The notes beneath the pieces were generated by a model. That model was not told where the DNA came from. It did no database searches and was given only the letters and a program-made list of their open reading frames with translations. Below are positions 1-7,132 of a stretch of DNA of 53,740 nt, one piece after another. Origin of the DNA: Alteromonadaceae bacterium UBA2620 (lineage in GTDB: Bacteria; Pseudomonadota; Gammaproteobacteria; Enterobacterales; Alteromonadaceae); NCBI GenBank assembly GCA_002339125.1, contig DDJQ01000056.1, positions 1 to 53,740 on the forward strand, written 5' to 3'. Position numbers and translations under genes: made by a program. How positions within the stretch are numbered: the stretch's first letter is position 1; each line of letters starts with the position of its first letter.

Positions 1-455
1 AGCGAGCCAAAGTTGCGGTTATCGAAGAGGATGACAATGGCTTTGCCGGTGGTAGCTATGTGCATGTGCAGCGCTTCCGCCACGATTTACGCCGCTGGTT
101 GAGCCTGTCTGAACGCCAGCAGGAACAGATCATGGGTACGACCAAAGAGCATAACCTGCCCAGTGTGGAGTGTAACCCTTCCTCTCACAGCGTCAGGGCC
201 AGTATTATTGCTACAGAGCAGGGCAAGGCTGACTTGCTCAAGCAGGGCATGCCTTACGGCGATATGACATCGCAGGGTATGTTTTCGGTTACCTGTGCGG
301 CCAGTTCACAGCCTTTTAAACGTATGCTACACAGTCAGGTGTACGGCAGTGGCGACGGCGAGTACGACCGCTGGCTGGACTATACCGCGGCCGAGACGGG
401 CAGCGCGTTTTTCGCACCGTCCATTGCGTTTATTAAAGCCCAGGCCAAGCTCTGA
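1..455 (+). CDS. DyP-type peroxidase, C-terminal part (cut by window edge)
   Basis: Haem peroxidase of the DyP superfamily, closest by eye to E. coli YfeX. The reading frame is open from base 3 to the TGA at 453-455, so about 150 C-terminal residues are present and the start lies outside the window. Visible family marks are the G-G-S-Y-V strand, the S-H-x-x-R motif holding the proximal haem-ligand His (SHSVR), M-P-Y-G, the Y-D-R-W-L-D stretch and the C-terminal F-F-A-P-S. The residue that aligns with the distal catalytic Arg of YfeX (R232 by my recollection) reads Lys here (LLKQGMPYG), which is unusual. Substrate is unknown; family members oxidise dyes or porphyrinogens in the cytoplasm. The next gene starts 15 bases downstream on the same strand. 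Confidence 0.88.
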   Translation, partial: RAKVAVIEEDDNGFAGGSYVHVQRFRHDLRRWLSLSERQQEQIMGTTKEHNLPSVECNPSSHSVRASIIATEQGKADLLKQGMPYGDMTSQGMFSVTCAASSQPFKRMLHSQVYGSGDGEYDRWLDYTAAETGSAFFAPSIAFIKAQAKL

Positions 456-470
456 TCTCACCACCCGCCC

Positions 471-1349
471 ATGACGCCAATTAACTACAATCAGCTGTAT
501 TACTTTTACATGGTGGCCGAGCACGGCTCTATTGCCAGGGTTAGCGAATTACTGCACATCACGCCGCAGACTATCAGTGGCCAGATAAGTGCGCTGGAAG
601 ACACCATTGGCGCATCGTTATTTACCCGCCAATCCCGGCGGCTGATACCTACCGAGCTGGGGATACTGGTGCAAGGCTATGCGGCAGATATTTTTCAGCT
701 CGGAGAAGAACTCAAGTCGGTGCTTAATCAGCAGCACAACCAGTGGCAGAGCTTTACCGTGGGGATCACCGATGTGCTGCCCAAAACCCTGGTCTACGAA
801 ATGCTTAAGCCGGTCTTACAGTTACCGGTAAAGCTGGTGTGCCGGGAGGGGGAGCTAACCTCGTTGCTCGGCGAACTGGCGGTTAACCGTCTGGATATGG
901 TGTTATCCGATCAGCCCATTCAAACCGGCAGTCACATTAAGGCATACAGCCATTTAATCACCGAGTCGCCCATGGCTGTATATGCCGCCGCCGATAAATA
1001 CGACACACTCAGTGAGGATTTTCCCCGCTCACTGCATAACGCCCCTTTTCTACTGCAAGGCAAAAAGTCGCTAATTCGACAACAGTTGTTAGGCTGGTTC
1101 AGCACTCAGGATATTCAGCCTGATATCACGGCTGAGTTTGACGACAGCGCGCTGATGCTGGCTTTTGCCCAGGAAGGGCTGGGCGCGTTTTCTGCCCCCT
1201 TGCTGTTGGCACCTCAACTGGAAAAGCAATTTGGCCTGCTCAAAGTCGGCGTGATCAACCGTGTTACCGAACAGCTCTACGCGATCTCTCCAGAGCGCAA
1301 ACTCACTCACCCTGCCGTTCTGCAACTGGTAAAAGCCCTGCGTAGCTGA
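471..1349 (+). CDS. nhaR: LysR-family transcriptional regulator, NhaR-like
   Basis: A 292-residue LysR-type regulator. The N-terminal winged helix-turn-helix (residues about 4-65) reads INYNQLYYFYMVAEHGS then TPQTISGQISALE, very close to NhaR of enterobacteria, which activates the Na+/H+ antiporter gene nhaA in response to sodium. The C-terminal co-inducer domain keeps NhaR-like patches such as DMVLSDQPI and GEFDDSAL-type sequence (here AEFDDSALMLAF). Length is normal for the family. ATG at 471 is the only sensible start. No nhaA lies in the window, so the target is not local and the sodium role is inference from similarity. It is followed by htpX on the same strand after a 129-base gap that has its own promoter. 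Confidence 0.82.
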   Translation: MTPINYNQLYYFYMVAEHGSIARVSELLHITPQTISGQISALEDTIGASLFTRQSRRLIPTELGILVQGYAADIFQLGEELKSVLNQQHNQWQSFTVGITDVLPKTLVYEMLKPVLQLPVKLVCREGELTSLLGELAVNRLDMVLSDQPIQTGSHIKAYSHLITESPMAVYAAADKYDTLSEDFPRSLHNAPFLLQGKKSLIRQQLLGWFSTQDIQPDITAEFDDSALMLAFAQEGLGAFSAPLLLAPQLEKQFGLLKVGVINRVTEQLYAISPERKLTHPAVLQLVKALRS

Positions 1350-1391
1350 TACCGGCATCTGATATTTTTGATCAGTTTTTGCCTGACTAAA

Positions 1392-1438
1392 TGTAAGTTA
1401 TATACGATTTTAACTTACAGTGTATGACCCTATATAAT
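1392..1438 (+). promoter_or_regulatory. htpX promoter with overlapping inverted-repeat operator
   Basis: A perfect -10 hexamer TATAAT (1433-1438) lies 17 bases after TTAACT (1410-1415), a 4/6 match to the -35 consensus. Overlapping the -35 is an inverted repeat with 9-base perfect arms, TGTAAGTTA (1392-1400) and TAACTTACA (1411-1419), separated by 10 bases. Arm centres are about 19 bases apart, roughly two helical turns, as expected for a dimeric repressor. The binding protein is unknown. No clear heat-shock (sigma-32) promoter was found. Confidence 0.6.
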
Positions 1439-1478
1439 GCACAGTGTTAATTTTCGTTTCTTGTTTAGCGAGGCTTTT

Positions 1479-2357
1479 ATGAAACGTGTTGTGCTGTTTT
1501 TGATCACAAACCTGGCCGTGGTACTGGTACTCGGGATTGTGCTCAGTGTGGTGTTTGCCGTGCTGGGTATTAACAGCCAGAGTATGGGTGGCTTACTGAT
1601 ATTTGCTGCTGTATTTGGTTTTGGTGGTTCGTTTATTTCACTGTTAATGTCGAAGTGGCTGGCAAAGCGCTCAACCGGTGCTGTTGTTATAGAACGGCCG
1701 CGAAATGCGACTGAACAATGGCTGCTGGAAACCGTAAAACGCCAGGCCCGGAAAGCCGGTATCGGCATGCCGGAAGTAGCGGTTTATGACTCGCCGGAAA
1801 TCAATGCTTTTGCCACTGGTGCCAATCGCAATAACGCGTTGGTTGCAGTGTCCACAGGCTTGCTGCAAAACATGACGCAGGAAGAAGCTGAGGCGGTACT
1901 GGCCCACGAGGTATCTCACGTGGCCAATGGCGATATGATTACCCTGGCGCTTATTCAGGGCGTGGTTAATACCTTCGTGATTTTCCTGGCCCGTGTGGTT
2001 GCAGGCTTAATCAGCAATCTGATGCAAAACGATGAAGATGGTGAGGTAGTGGGCGGTTTCGCTTATATGTTCACGGTTATCATTCTGGAAGTGATTTTTG
2101 GAGCGCTGGCCAGTGTGGTGGTGTTCTGGTTCTCCCGTCAACGTGAGTTCCGGGCCGATGCGGGTTCCGCTTCATTAGTGGGTAAACAAAAAATGATTGC
2201 TGCACTGGAGCGACTCAAGTCTAACCCCGAAAGCGAACTGGAAGGCACCATGATGGCATTCGGTATTGCCGGTAAACGCAGTTTCTCAGAGCTGTTTATG
2301 AGTCACCCGCCGCTGGAACAGCGGATCCAGGCGCTGCGCTCTACTGAGCATGTTTAA
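1479..2357 (+). CDS. htpX: Protease HtpX, membrane zinc metalloprotease
   Basis: Inner-membrane M48 peptidase that helps FtsH degrade misfolded membrane proteins. The 292-residue protein starts MKRVVLFLITNLAVVLV. I chose the ATG at 1479 because it gives the family's usual N-terminus and follows a GCGAGG ribosome site; a longer frame from 1437 would begin inside the -10 box. Two N-terminal hydrophobic segments (about 5-25 and 35-57) and two more after the active site fit the known four-helix topology. The zinc motif is HEVSH in AHEVSHVANGD, and the third ligand Glu lies in SRQREFRADA. A C-terminal SHPPLEQRI motif is also family-typical. Length matches E. coli HtpX (293). It has its own promoter and is followed by a strong terminator. 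Confidence 0.96.
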   Translation: MKRVVLFLITNLAVVLVLGIVLSVVFAVLGINSQSMGGLLIFAAVFGFGGSFISLLMSKWLAKRSTGAVVIERPRNATEQWLLETVKRQARKAGIGMPEVAVYDSPEINAFATGANRNNALVAVSTGLLQNMTQEEAEAVLAHEVSHVANGDMITLALIQGVVNTFVIFLARVVAGLISNLMQNDEDGEVVGGFAYMFTVIILEVIFGALASVVVFWFSRQREFRADAGSASLVGKQKMIAALERLKSNPESELEGTMMAFGIAGKRSFSELFMSHPPLEQRIQALRSTEHV

Positions 2358-2401
2358 TCAGTAACCCAACCATCGCTACCCGGTGATGGTTGAATGCTTT
2401 G

Positions 2402-2436
2402 GCCGGACGGGCTTCCACTTCCCGTCTGGCTTTTTT
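2402..2436 (+). terminator. Intrinsic terminator of htpX
   Basis: Ten-base stem GCCGGACGGG (2402-2411) pairs with CCCGTCTGGC (2421-2430) with one G-U pair and a 9-base loop, followed directly by six T (2431-2436). Confidence 0.92.
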
Positions 2437-2456
2437 ATTGGTTTGGCAAAAACAGC

Positions 2457-2666
2457 TTATTTTGCGGTAGCCTGATCAGGTTTGTTAAGCAGGTAGATAA
2501 GATACACAATCGCCACAATCGGCACGAAGACAGAAATACCCAGAGACAGTGCGGTCAGTATGGGTTTGTCTGTCTTGCGTTTACCTAAAATAAACCCCAC
2601 CACGGTCATGATGATAGCCACGGGGATAAGCCATTGAAAAATTGTCTGTATATCGTAATTACTCAC
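2457..2666 (-). CDS. Small two-helix membrane protein, function unknown
   Basis: A 69-residue protein with two hydrophobic segments, about residues 10-28 (WLIPVAIIMTVVGFILG) and 38-60 (ALSLGISVFVPIVAIVYLIYL), separated by a short basic loop (KRKTDK), so both ends probably face the same side of the inner membrane. It starts with GTG at 2666, preceded by an AGGAAG ribosome site with proper spacing. It lies 16 bases downstream of the cyclase gene on the same strand and is probably the last gene of the pyrB-hemL-cyclase unit. I do not recognise the family and do not assign a function. The htpX terminator faces it from the other side. Confidence 0.65.
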   Translation of the reverse strand: MSNYDIQTIFQWLIPVAIIMTVVGFILGKRKTDKPILTALSLGISVFVPIVAIVYLIYLLNKPDQATAK

Positions 2667-2682
2667 TTCGGCTTCCTGTTGG

Positions 2683-3756
2683 TTAATGTGCTACAGCGCC
2701 ATCCCAGTCGGCCGGGAGGTCAGTGTGCATCAGAGTTTCAATGGTATGAATATGATGATGCAGCAGTCGGTCGTCGGGGGCTATCAGCAAAGCCTTATTG
2801 AAATGGCTGAGCGCTTCCTGCCAATCTCTGGTAATGCGACAAGCCAGGCCATCACGAATATAGGGCGCCACGATAAGCTTTTGTTTACGGGCACCCTCAC
2901 TCAGGTGATTAAGTACTTCATAAACCCGTACCGGAGCCTGCCTGCCTTTGACCCTGACCACATCCAACACCCGGCAGTCTATTTGCTGTTTATGGCTAAT
3001 GGCTTTGAGTGTCTGCGAACTGATAACAATATCGGCGTGATACTTTGGCGCCAGCCCTTCAAGACGAAAGGCGATATTCACGCTGTCGCCAATCACAGTG
3101 GTGTCCATTCGGTCATCGCTGCCCACAGTGCCCAGGATAACCGGGCCAATATGAACGCCTACACCAACCCGAATGCCTTCATAGCCGGATTTAGCCCGGT
3201 GGCTGTTATACATGCTGAGGGCTTTTTGCAGGTCGAGCGCTGCATTCACCGCATCGGTGGCTTTGTCGGTGCCAGTGCCGTCGGGGTGGTCAAACAGGGC
3301 CATAATGGCGTCGCCGATGAATTTATCGATAAAGCCGCCATTCTGGTGAATGGGGTCATTCATGCGCAAAAAATAGGAATTCAGGAAGTTCATTAACTCC
3401 TGGGGTTTCATTTTCTCCGACAGGCCGGTGAACCCCCGAATGTCACAGAACAGGATGGCAACTTCGTCTTCGTCGGCGCGGCCGAGTTCGAGCGTGTCGA
3501 TACCATGTTTGGCAAAGTGGTCGACAAACTGTTTCGGTACAAATTTCTGGAAAGTCTGATTCAGCCGCATGGCTTCATCAGCCTTTTCCAGAAAACGTTG
3601 TTCGCTATCGTCGTTTCGAATGACCGGTTCAGGAATAACGCGGGTCGCCGCCCGGGCAATACGCCGGGTTACCCGTTTCTGTCTGATAAGCAGCAGGGTA
3701 ACAATCCCGGCATAGAGTACCGTTACGCACACAAAGGCTGTGTAAAGCAGCGTCAT
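2683..3756 (-). CDS. Class III adenylate/guanylate cyclase, membrane anchored
   Basis: A 357-residue nucleotide cyclase probably making cAMP from ATP. There is one N-terminal transmembrane helix (about 4-24), a basic linker (25-47), a helical signalling stretch (50-90) and the cyclase homology domain (about 95-280). Catalytic residues are visible: metal-binding Asp105 in ILFCDIRGFT and Asp149 in KFIGDAIMALF; the base-selecting pair Lys145 and Asp218 (in the DTTVIGD motif), which points to ATP rather than GTP; transition-state Asn227 and Arg231 in VNIAFRLE. The last 60 residues resemble a TPR-like helical pair. No sensory input domain is visible, so the regulator is unclear. It lies 30 bases downstream of hemL on the same strand. 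The physiological role is not inferable from context. Confidence 0.9.
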   Translation of the reverse strand: MTLLYTAFVCVTVLYAGIVTLLLIRQKRVTRRIARAATRVIPEPVIRNDDSEQRFLEKADEAMRLNQTFQKFVPKQFVDHFAKHGIDTLELGRADEDEVAILFCDIRGFTGLSEKMKPQELMNFLNSYFLRMNDPIHQNGGFIDKFIGDAIMALFDHPDGTGTDKATDAVNAALDLQKALSMYNSHRAKSGYEGIRVGVGVHIGPVILGTVGSDDRMDTTVIGDSVNIAFRLEGLAPKYHADIVISSQTLKAISHKQQIDCRVLDVVRVKGRQAPVRVYEVLNHLSEGARKQKLIVAPYIRDGLACRITRDWQEALSHFNKALLIAPDDRLLHHHIHTIETLMHTDLPADWDGAVAH

Positions 3757-3786
3757 CCCTGCATTGTTCCTGACCCGTCCGTTAAC

Positions 3787-5067
3787 TTAAAGGTTGGCAA
3801 ACACTTTGCGCGCCGCTTCAAGTGTAGCGTCGACAATGTCCTGCGTATGCATTTTAGACACAAAGCCCGCCTCATAAGAGGCCGGAGCCAGATAAACACC
3901 TTCGTCGAGCATGCCGTGATAAAACTGCTTAAAGCGCTCCTGATTGCAGTTAATTGCCTGCTGATAGTTCACAACCTTATCTACGTCGGTGAAAAACAGG
4001 CCGAACATTGAACCTGCGTGGTTGGTGGTAAACGGAATACCGTGCTCATCAGCGATGGCCTGAAATCCCTCTACCAGTGCCTTGGTGCTGTTGAAGATAG
4101 GTTCGTAAAGGCCAGGCTCAGCAATTTGTTCCATTGCTGCCAGACCCGCCGCCATGGCGATAGGGTTACCTGATAAGGTGCCCGCCTGATAGATAGGGCC
4201 GGTTGGCGCAATATGGGTGAGGATGGACTTTTTACCGCCAAATGCACCCACCGGCATACCGCCACCAATGACTTTGCCCAGGCAAGTCAGGTCGGGAGTC
4301 ACGCCATAGCGCTCCTGCGCGCCGCCACGACTAACCCGAAAACCAGTCATCACCTCGTCAAAAATCAGTACCGCGCCGTGTTCGTCACAAATATCGCGCA
4401 GGCCTTGCAAAAAGCCATCGACAGGAGGAATACAGTTCATGTTGCCGGCAACCGGCTCAACAATAATACAGGCAATATCGTCGCCCAGTTCAGCAAACAC
4501 CTGCTTAACGCTATCGAGGTTATTGTATTCAACGGTTAAGGTGTGCTGTGCTACGTCGGCTGGTACGCCCGGAGAGCTCGGTACGCCAAGAGTCAGGGCG
4601 CCGGAGCCGGCTTTTACCAGCAGGGAATCGGCGTGGCCATGATAGCAGCCTTCAAATTTCACCAGCTTATTTTTGCCAGTATAACCACGCGCCAGACGAA
4701 TGGCTGACATCGTGGCTTCGGTGCCTGAGTTCACCATTCTGACCATTTCCATGGATGGCACTATCTCACGCACTTTTTCGGCCATAATAATTTCGGCTTC
4801 AGTGGGGGCGCCAAAGCTCAAACCCGAAGCGGCGGCATGGATAACCGCTTCACGGATTTTGTCGTTATTGTGGCCCAGCACCATAGGCCCCCATGATTGC
4901 ACATAGTCAATGTATCGCTTGCCATCCACATCATAGATATACGGGCCGTCTGCCTTTTCAATAAAGCGCGGTGTTCCGCCGACTGCTTTAAAGGCTCGCA
5001 CAGGTGAATTTACGCCACCGGGAATAGAAAGTTGGGCGCGCTCAAATAGTTGTTCGGATCGTTGCAT
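3787..5067 (-). CDS. hemL: Glutamate-1-semialdehyde 2,1-aminomutase
   Basis: PLP enzyme converting glutamate-1-semialdehyde to 5-aminolevulinate, the second committed step of the C5 tetrapyrrole pathway in the cytoplasm. The 426-residue length equals that of E. coli HemL. Seen motifs: the N-terminal SIPGGVNSPVRAFK signature, NSGTEATMSAIRLARG (114-128), the cofactor-contacting Asp in LIFDEVMTGFR, and the Schiff-base Lys265 in CLGKVIGGGMPVGAFGG. Start ATG at 5067 gives the standard N-terminus. It follows pyrB by 7 bases on the same strand, so the two are very likely co-transcribed. Confidence 0.98.
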   Translation of the reverse strand: MQRSEQLFERAQLSIPGGVNSPVRAFKAVGGTPRFIEKADGPYIYDVDGKRYIDYVQSWGPMVLGHNNDKIREAVIHAAASGLSFGAPTEAEIIMAEKVREIVPSMEMVRMVNSGTEATMSAIRLARGYTGKNKLVKFEGCYHGHADSLLVKAGSGALTLGVPSSPGVPADVAQHTLTVEYNNLDSVKQVFAELGDDIACIIVEPVAGNMNCIPPVDGFLQGLRDICDEHGAVLIFDEVMTGFRVSRGGAQERYGVTPDLTCLGKVIGGGMPVGAFGGKKSILTHIAPTGPIYQAGTLSGNPIAMAAGLAAMEQIAEPGLYEPIFNSTKALVEGFQAIADEHGIPFTTNHAGSMFGLFFTDVDKVVNYQQAINCNQERFKQFYHGMLDEGVYLAPASYEAGFVSKMHTQDIVDATLEAARKVFANL

Positions 5068-5074
5068 AATGTTT

Positions 5075-6085
5075 TTAGCTCTTATTGCTATACCAGATGA
5101 CAGGCTTTTCGTATTGACTCACCAGATTTTCCACGCCGAGCGTGAGAGCGAATAACGCCATGCGCACTAATACGCCGTTGTCGGTTTGTCTGAAAATCGC
5201 CAGATTAGGGTTGAGATTGAGGTCGTTATCCAGCTCGTTAGCCTCTGTACGGGAATCCCTTGGTAACGGATGCATAATAACGGTTTTAGATTGAAAATGC
5301 CGGGTGTAAATCGACTGATTTAAACGGAATTTTCCGCGGTATTTATTGGCTTCATCCTGCGAAGGGAAGCGCTCTTCCTGTATACGGGTCTGATAACAAA
5401 TATCGGCGTCCATATTCCCTTCCAGCTGGTCGGTAACCTGTAACGAGTGGCCGGCGTTTTCGATAGCTTCCAGAATATAGTCCGGCATCGCCAGTTCTTT
5501 GGGAGAAATCAGGGTAAAACGAACGTTCTTGAATAAACACAGCAGTTTAGACAAGGAGTGCACGGTTCGCCCGTAACGTAAATCACCAATCATGGCGATA
5601 TGCAGACCATCAATGGTTTTGTTATTAAACTGCAGTTCACGCTTAATGGTAAACAGATCAAGTAAGGCCTGGGTGGGATGCTCATTGGCGCCGTCACCGC
5701 CGTTTAACACCGGTACCCGGCTGCCTTGGGCAAATTCAGCAACCGATCCGGCAGCCGGATGGCGCATGGCAATAATGTCGGAGTAGCCGCTAAGTACCCG
5801 GGCAGTGTCGTAAAGGGATTCTCCTTTAGCCAGCGCAGAGTTTGCCATGCCCGTGGTTTCCCGCACTTCACCGCCGAGCAGGTTAAAGGCAGTCCCAAAG
5901 CTCACCCGGGTTCGGGTACTGGGTTCAAAAAACAGGTTACCCAGAATTGCGCCATCAAGAACAGTGGTTCTCTTTTGGCGCTTGGCGTAAGGTTCCATGC
6001 TTTGGGCGACACTAAAGACCAGTTCTATCGCATCACGATCGAACTGAGAGACAGAAAGAATATGATTACCGGTGAAACTCGACAT
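5075..6085 (-). CDS. pyrB: Aspartate carbamoyltransferase catalytic chain
   Basis: Condenses carbamoyl phosphate with aspartate, the committed step of pyrimidine synthesis. The carbamoyl-phosphate motif FEPSTRTRVSF lies near residues 53-63 and the HPLPRDSR active-site motif near 275. At 336 residues it is longer than E. coli PyrB (311). No regulatory chain gene pyrI follows; instead hemL begins 7 bases after the stop. This suggests either an unregulated catalytic trimer or a distant pyrI, which cannot be decided here. The upstream 200 bases (6086-6285) are shared with a divergent small gene; I saw no pyrBI-style U-rich leader attenuator there. Confidence 0.96.
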   Translation of the reverse strand: MSSFTGNHILSVSQFDRDAIELVFSVAQSMEPYAKRQKRTTVLDGAILGNLFFEPSTRTRVSFGTAFNLLGGEVRETTGMANSALAKGESLYDTARVLSGYSDIIAMRHPAAGSVAEFAQGSRVPVLNGGDGANEHPTQALLDLFTIKRELQFNNKTIDGLHIAMIGDLRYGRTVHSLSKLLCLFKNVRFTLISPKELAMPDYILEAIENAGHSLQVTDQLEGNMDADICYQTRIQEERFPSQDEANKYRGKFRLNQSIYTRHFQSKTVIMHPLPRDSRTEANELDNDLNLNPNLAIFRQTDNGVLVRMALFALTLGVENLVSQYEKPVIWYSNKS

Positions 6086-6285
6086 AGATTTAGCTGCGGC
6101 CTCATTGATTTGTGGCTAGTGTAGCAAAAATCGCTAACTGCCGTGCGGATTATCGTTGCGCGGGATCATATCCCTGTGCGTAAATCTTGCCAAGATTGGC
6201 GTGCTAAATATATTCCCTCAGCGTTGCAACCGGGGCATGATAAACTATTTACTCAAATCCGTCGTTTAAATGAACAGTACCGCGT

Positions 6286-6459
6286 ATGCCTGAGCCCAAC
6301 AAAATGACGAACCAGAGCCAGACAGAGTCCTCTGTAAAGGGGAGTAAAAACAAGGCCGGCTGGTGGTCAACGAACTGCCCGTTTTGTAAACGTATGCGCC
6401 TGTATGTGATTTGGACAATATTAATGTTTGTGGTGTATTTCTATGTCTTCCAGCGATGA
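6286..6459 (+). CDS. 57-residue membrane miniprotein with CxxC motif
   Basis: A short ORF, ATG at 6286 to TGA at 6457-6459, encoding a hydrophilic Lys/Gln/Ser-rich N-terminus (1-25), a W-W-x-x-x-C-P-F-C-K-R-M knuckle (26-37, Cys31 and Cys34), and one hydrophobic helix (about 39-55, LYVIWTILMFVVYFYVF). The CPFC pair next to a membrane helix could bind metal or be redox active. The end overlaps the start of the next gene by 17 bases in a different frame, indicating translational coupling. I do not recognise a named family. An alternative start is Met7. Support for coding comes from the organised domain pattern rather than from any search. Confidence 0.6.
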   Translation: MPEPNKMTNQSQTESSVKGSKNKAGWWSTNCPFCKRMRLYVIWTILMFVVYFYVFQR

Positions 6460-7132
6460 TTACATTTTTATCCGCTCTACCGCTAAGCGTAACGGCCTGA
6501 CCACGCTACTGATTGGCGTAGCCGTATTGCTGATTGCTTCAGTGGCGCTGAGCCTGAGCCCTGACTGGTTGTTTCTACCCCTCATCTTTGCCATAAGTGG
6601 CGGCATTGTGACCATATTAGTGGGCTGGTTTAAATTACGGGAGCCGCCGCATAGTCTGGCTATCGGCCGCGATAAAGTAAGCTACCAGCATCGCTGCGGA
6701 CAATGGCATATTGCCTGGGACGATATCCAACGAGTGGATTGCCCCCGTGTAAGTCGCGGGCTGGACCATGACACCCTGGAACTGGTGGGCTTTAAATTAA
6801 AACGGTACGACGAATTTTTAACCACCATCTCGCCGCGTCTGGCGTCCCACATCATTATTGAACAACGGCCACTGATGGTTCACGCTCAGGACAAGTCCTG
6901 TTCAACCGGCGGCTGCTACAGCAGCAGTTTGTTTGAAGATAAGCCCTTCGTACTGGAAAATGGTGAGACCTTAACTGGTATTAAGGCAATTCTGGCTAAT
7001 CGGATGACAGCGGTAAGAAGTGCGCTGGGCTATGACGTGTTTATTTCCGCCAGCGAATTAGACCGTGAGCCGGGCGAGTTTGTCGGGCTGTTACGTGAAT
7101 GCCAGGTAGCGCGGTTACGAGAACAGGCTTAG
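6443..7132 (+). CDS. Uncharacterised membrane protein, DUF2982-like
   Basis: A 229-residue protein with two adjacent transmembrane helices (about 20-40 and 44-62, LIGVAVLLIASVALSL and LPLIFAISGGIVTILVGWF) followed by a soluble C-terminal domain of about 165 residues. I chose ATG at 6443 (MSSSDDYIF) over an upstream TTG because it overlaps the preceding miniprotein gene by 17 bases, a common coupled arrangement. The soluble part carries the patch HRCGQWHIAWDDIQRVD and a small cysteine cluster (CSTGGC) that might bind metal. From memory the layout matches DUF2982, a gammaproteobacterial family of unknown function; I am moderately sure. The 3' end overlaps the convergent kinase gene by 4 bases. 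Confidence 0.72.
   Translation: MSSSDDYIFIRSTAKRNGLTTLLIGVAVLLIASVALSLSPDWLFLPLIFAISGGIVTILVGWFKLREPPHSLAIGRDKVSYQHRCGQWHIAWDDIQRVDCPRVSRGLDHDTLELVGFKLKRYDEFLTTISPRLASHIIIEQRPLMVHAQDKSCSTGGCYSSSLFEDKPFVLENGETLTGIKAILANRMTAVRSALGYDVFISASELDREPGEFVGLLRECQVARLREQA

Noticed and set aside
1403..1440. Sigma-32 heat-shock promoter before htpX
   Set aside because: CTTACAG and CCCTATAT are only 7 bases apart, far from the 13-15 needed; the sigma-70 reading fits better.
1430..1768. Antisense open frame over the start of htpX
   Set aside because: Shadow of the real gene; composition shows no protein-like domain pattern and htpX is certain.
2686..4011. Long plus-strand frames opposite the cyclase and hemL genes
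   Set aside because: They are complementary shadows of two well-supported genes and lack any recognisable motif or ribosome site.
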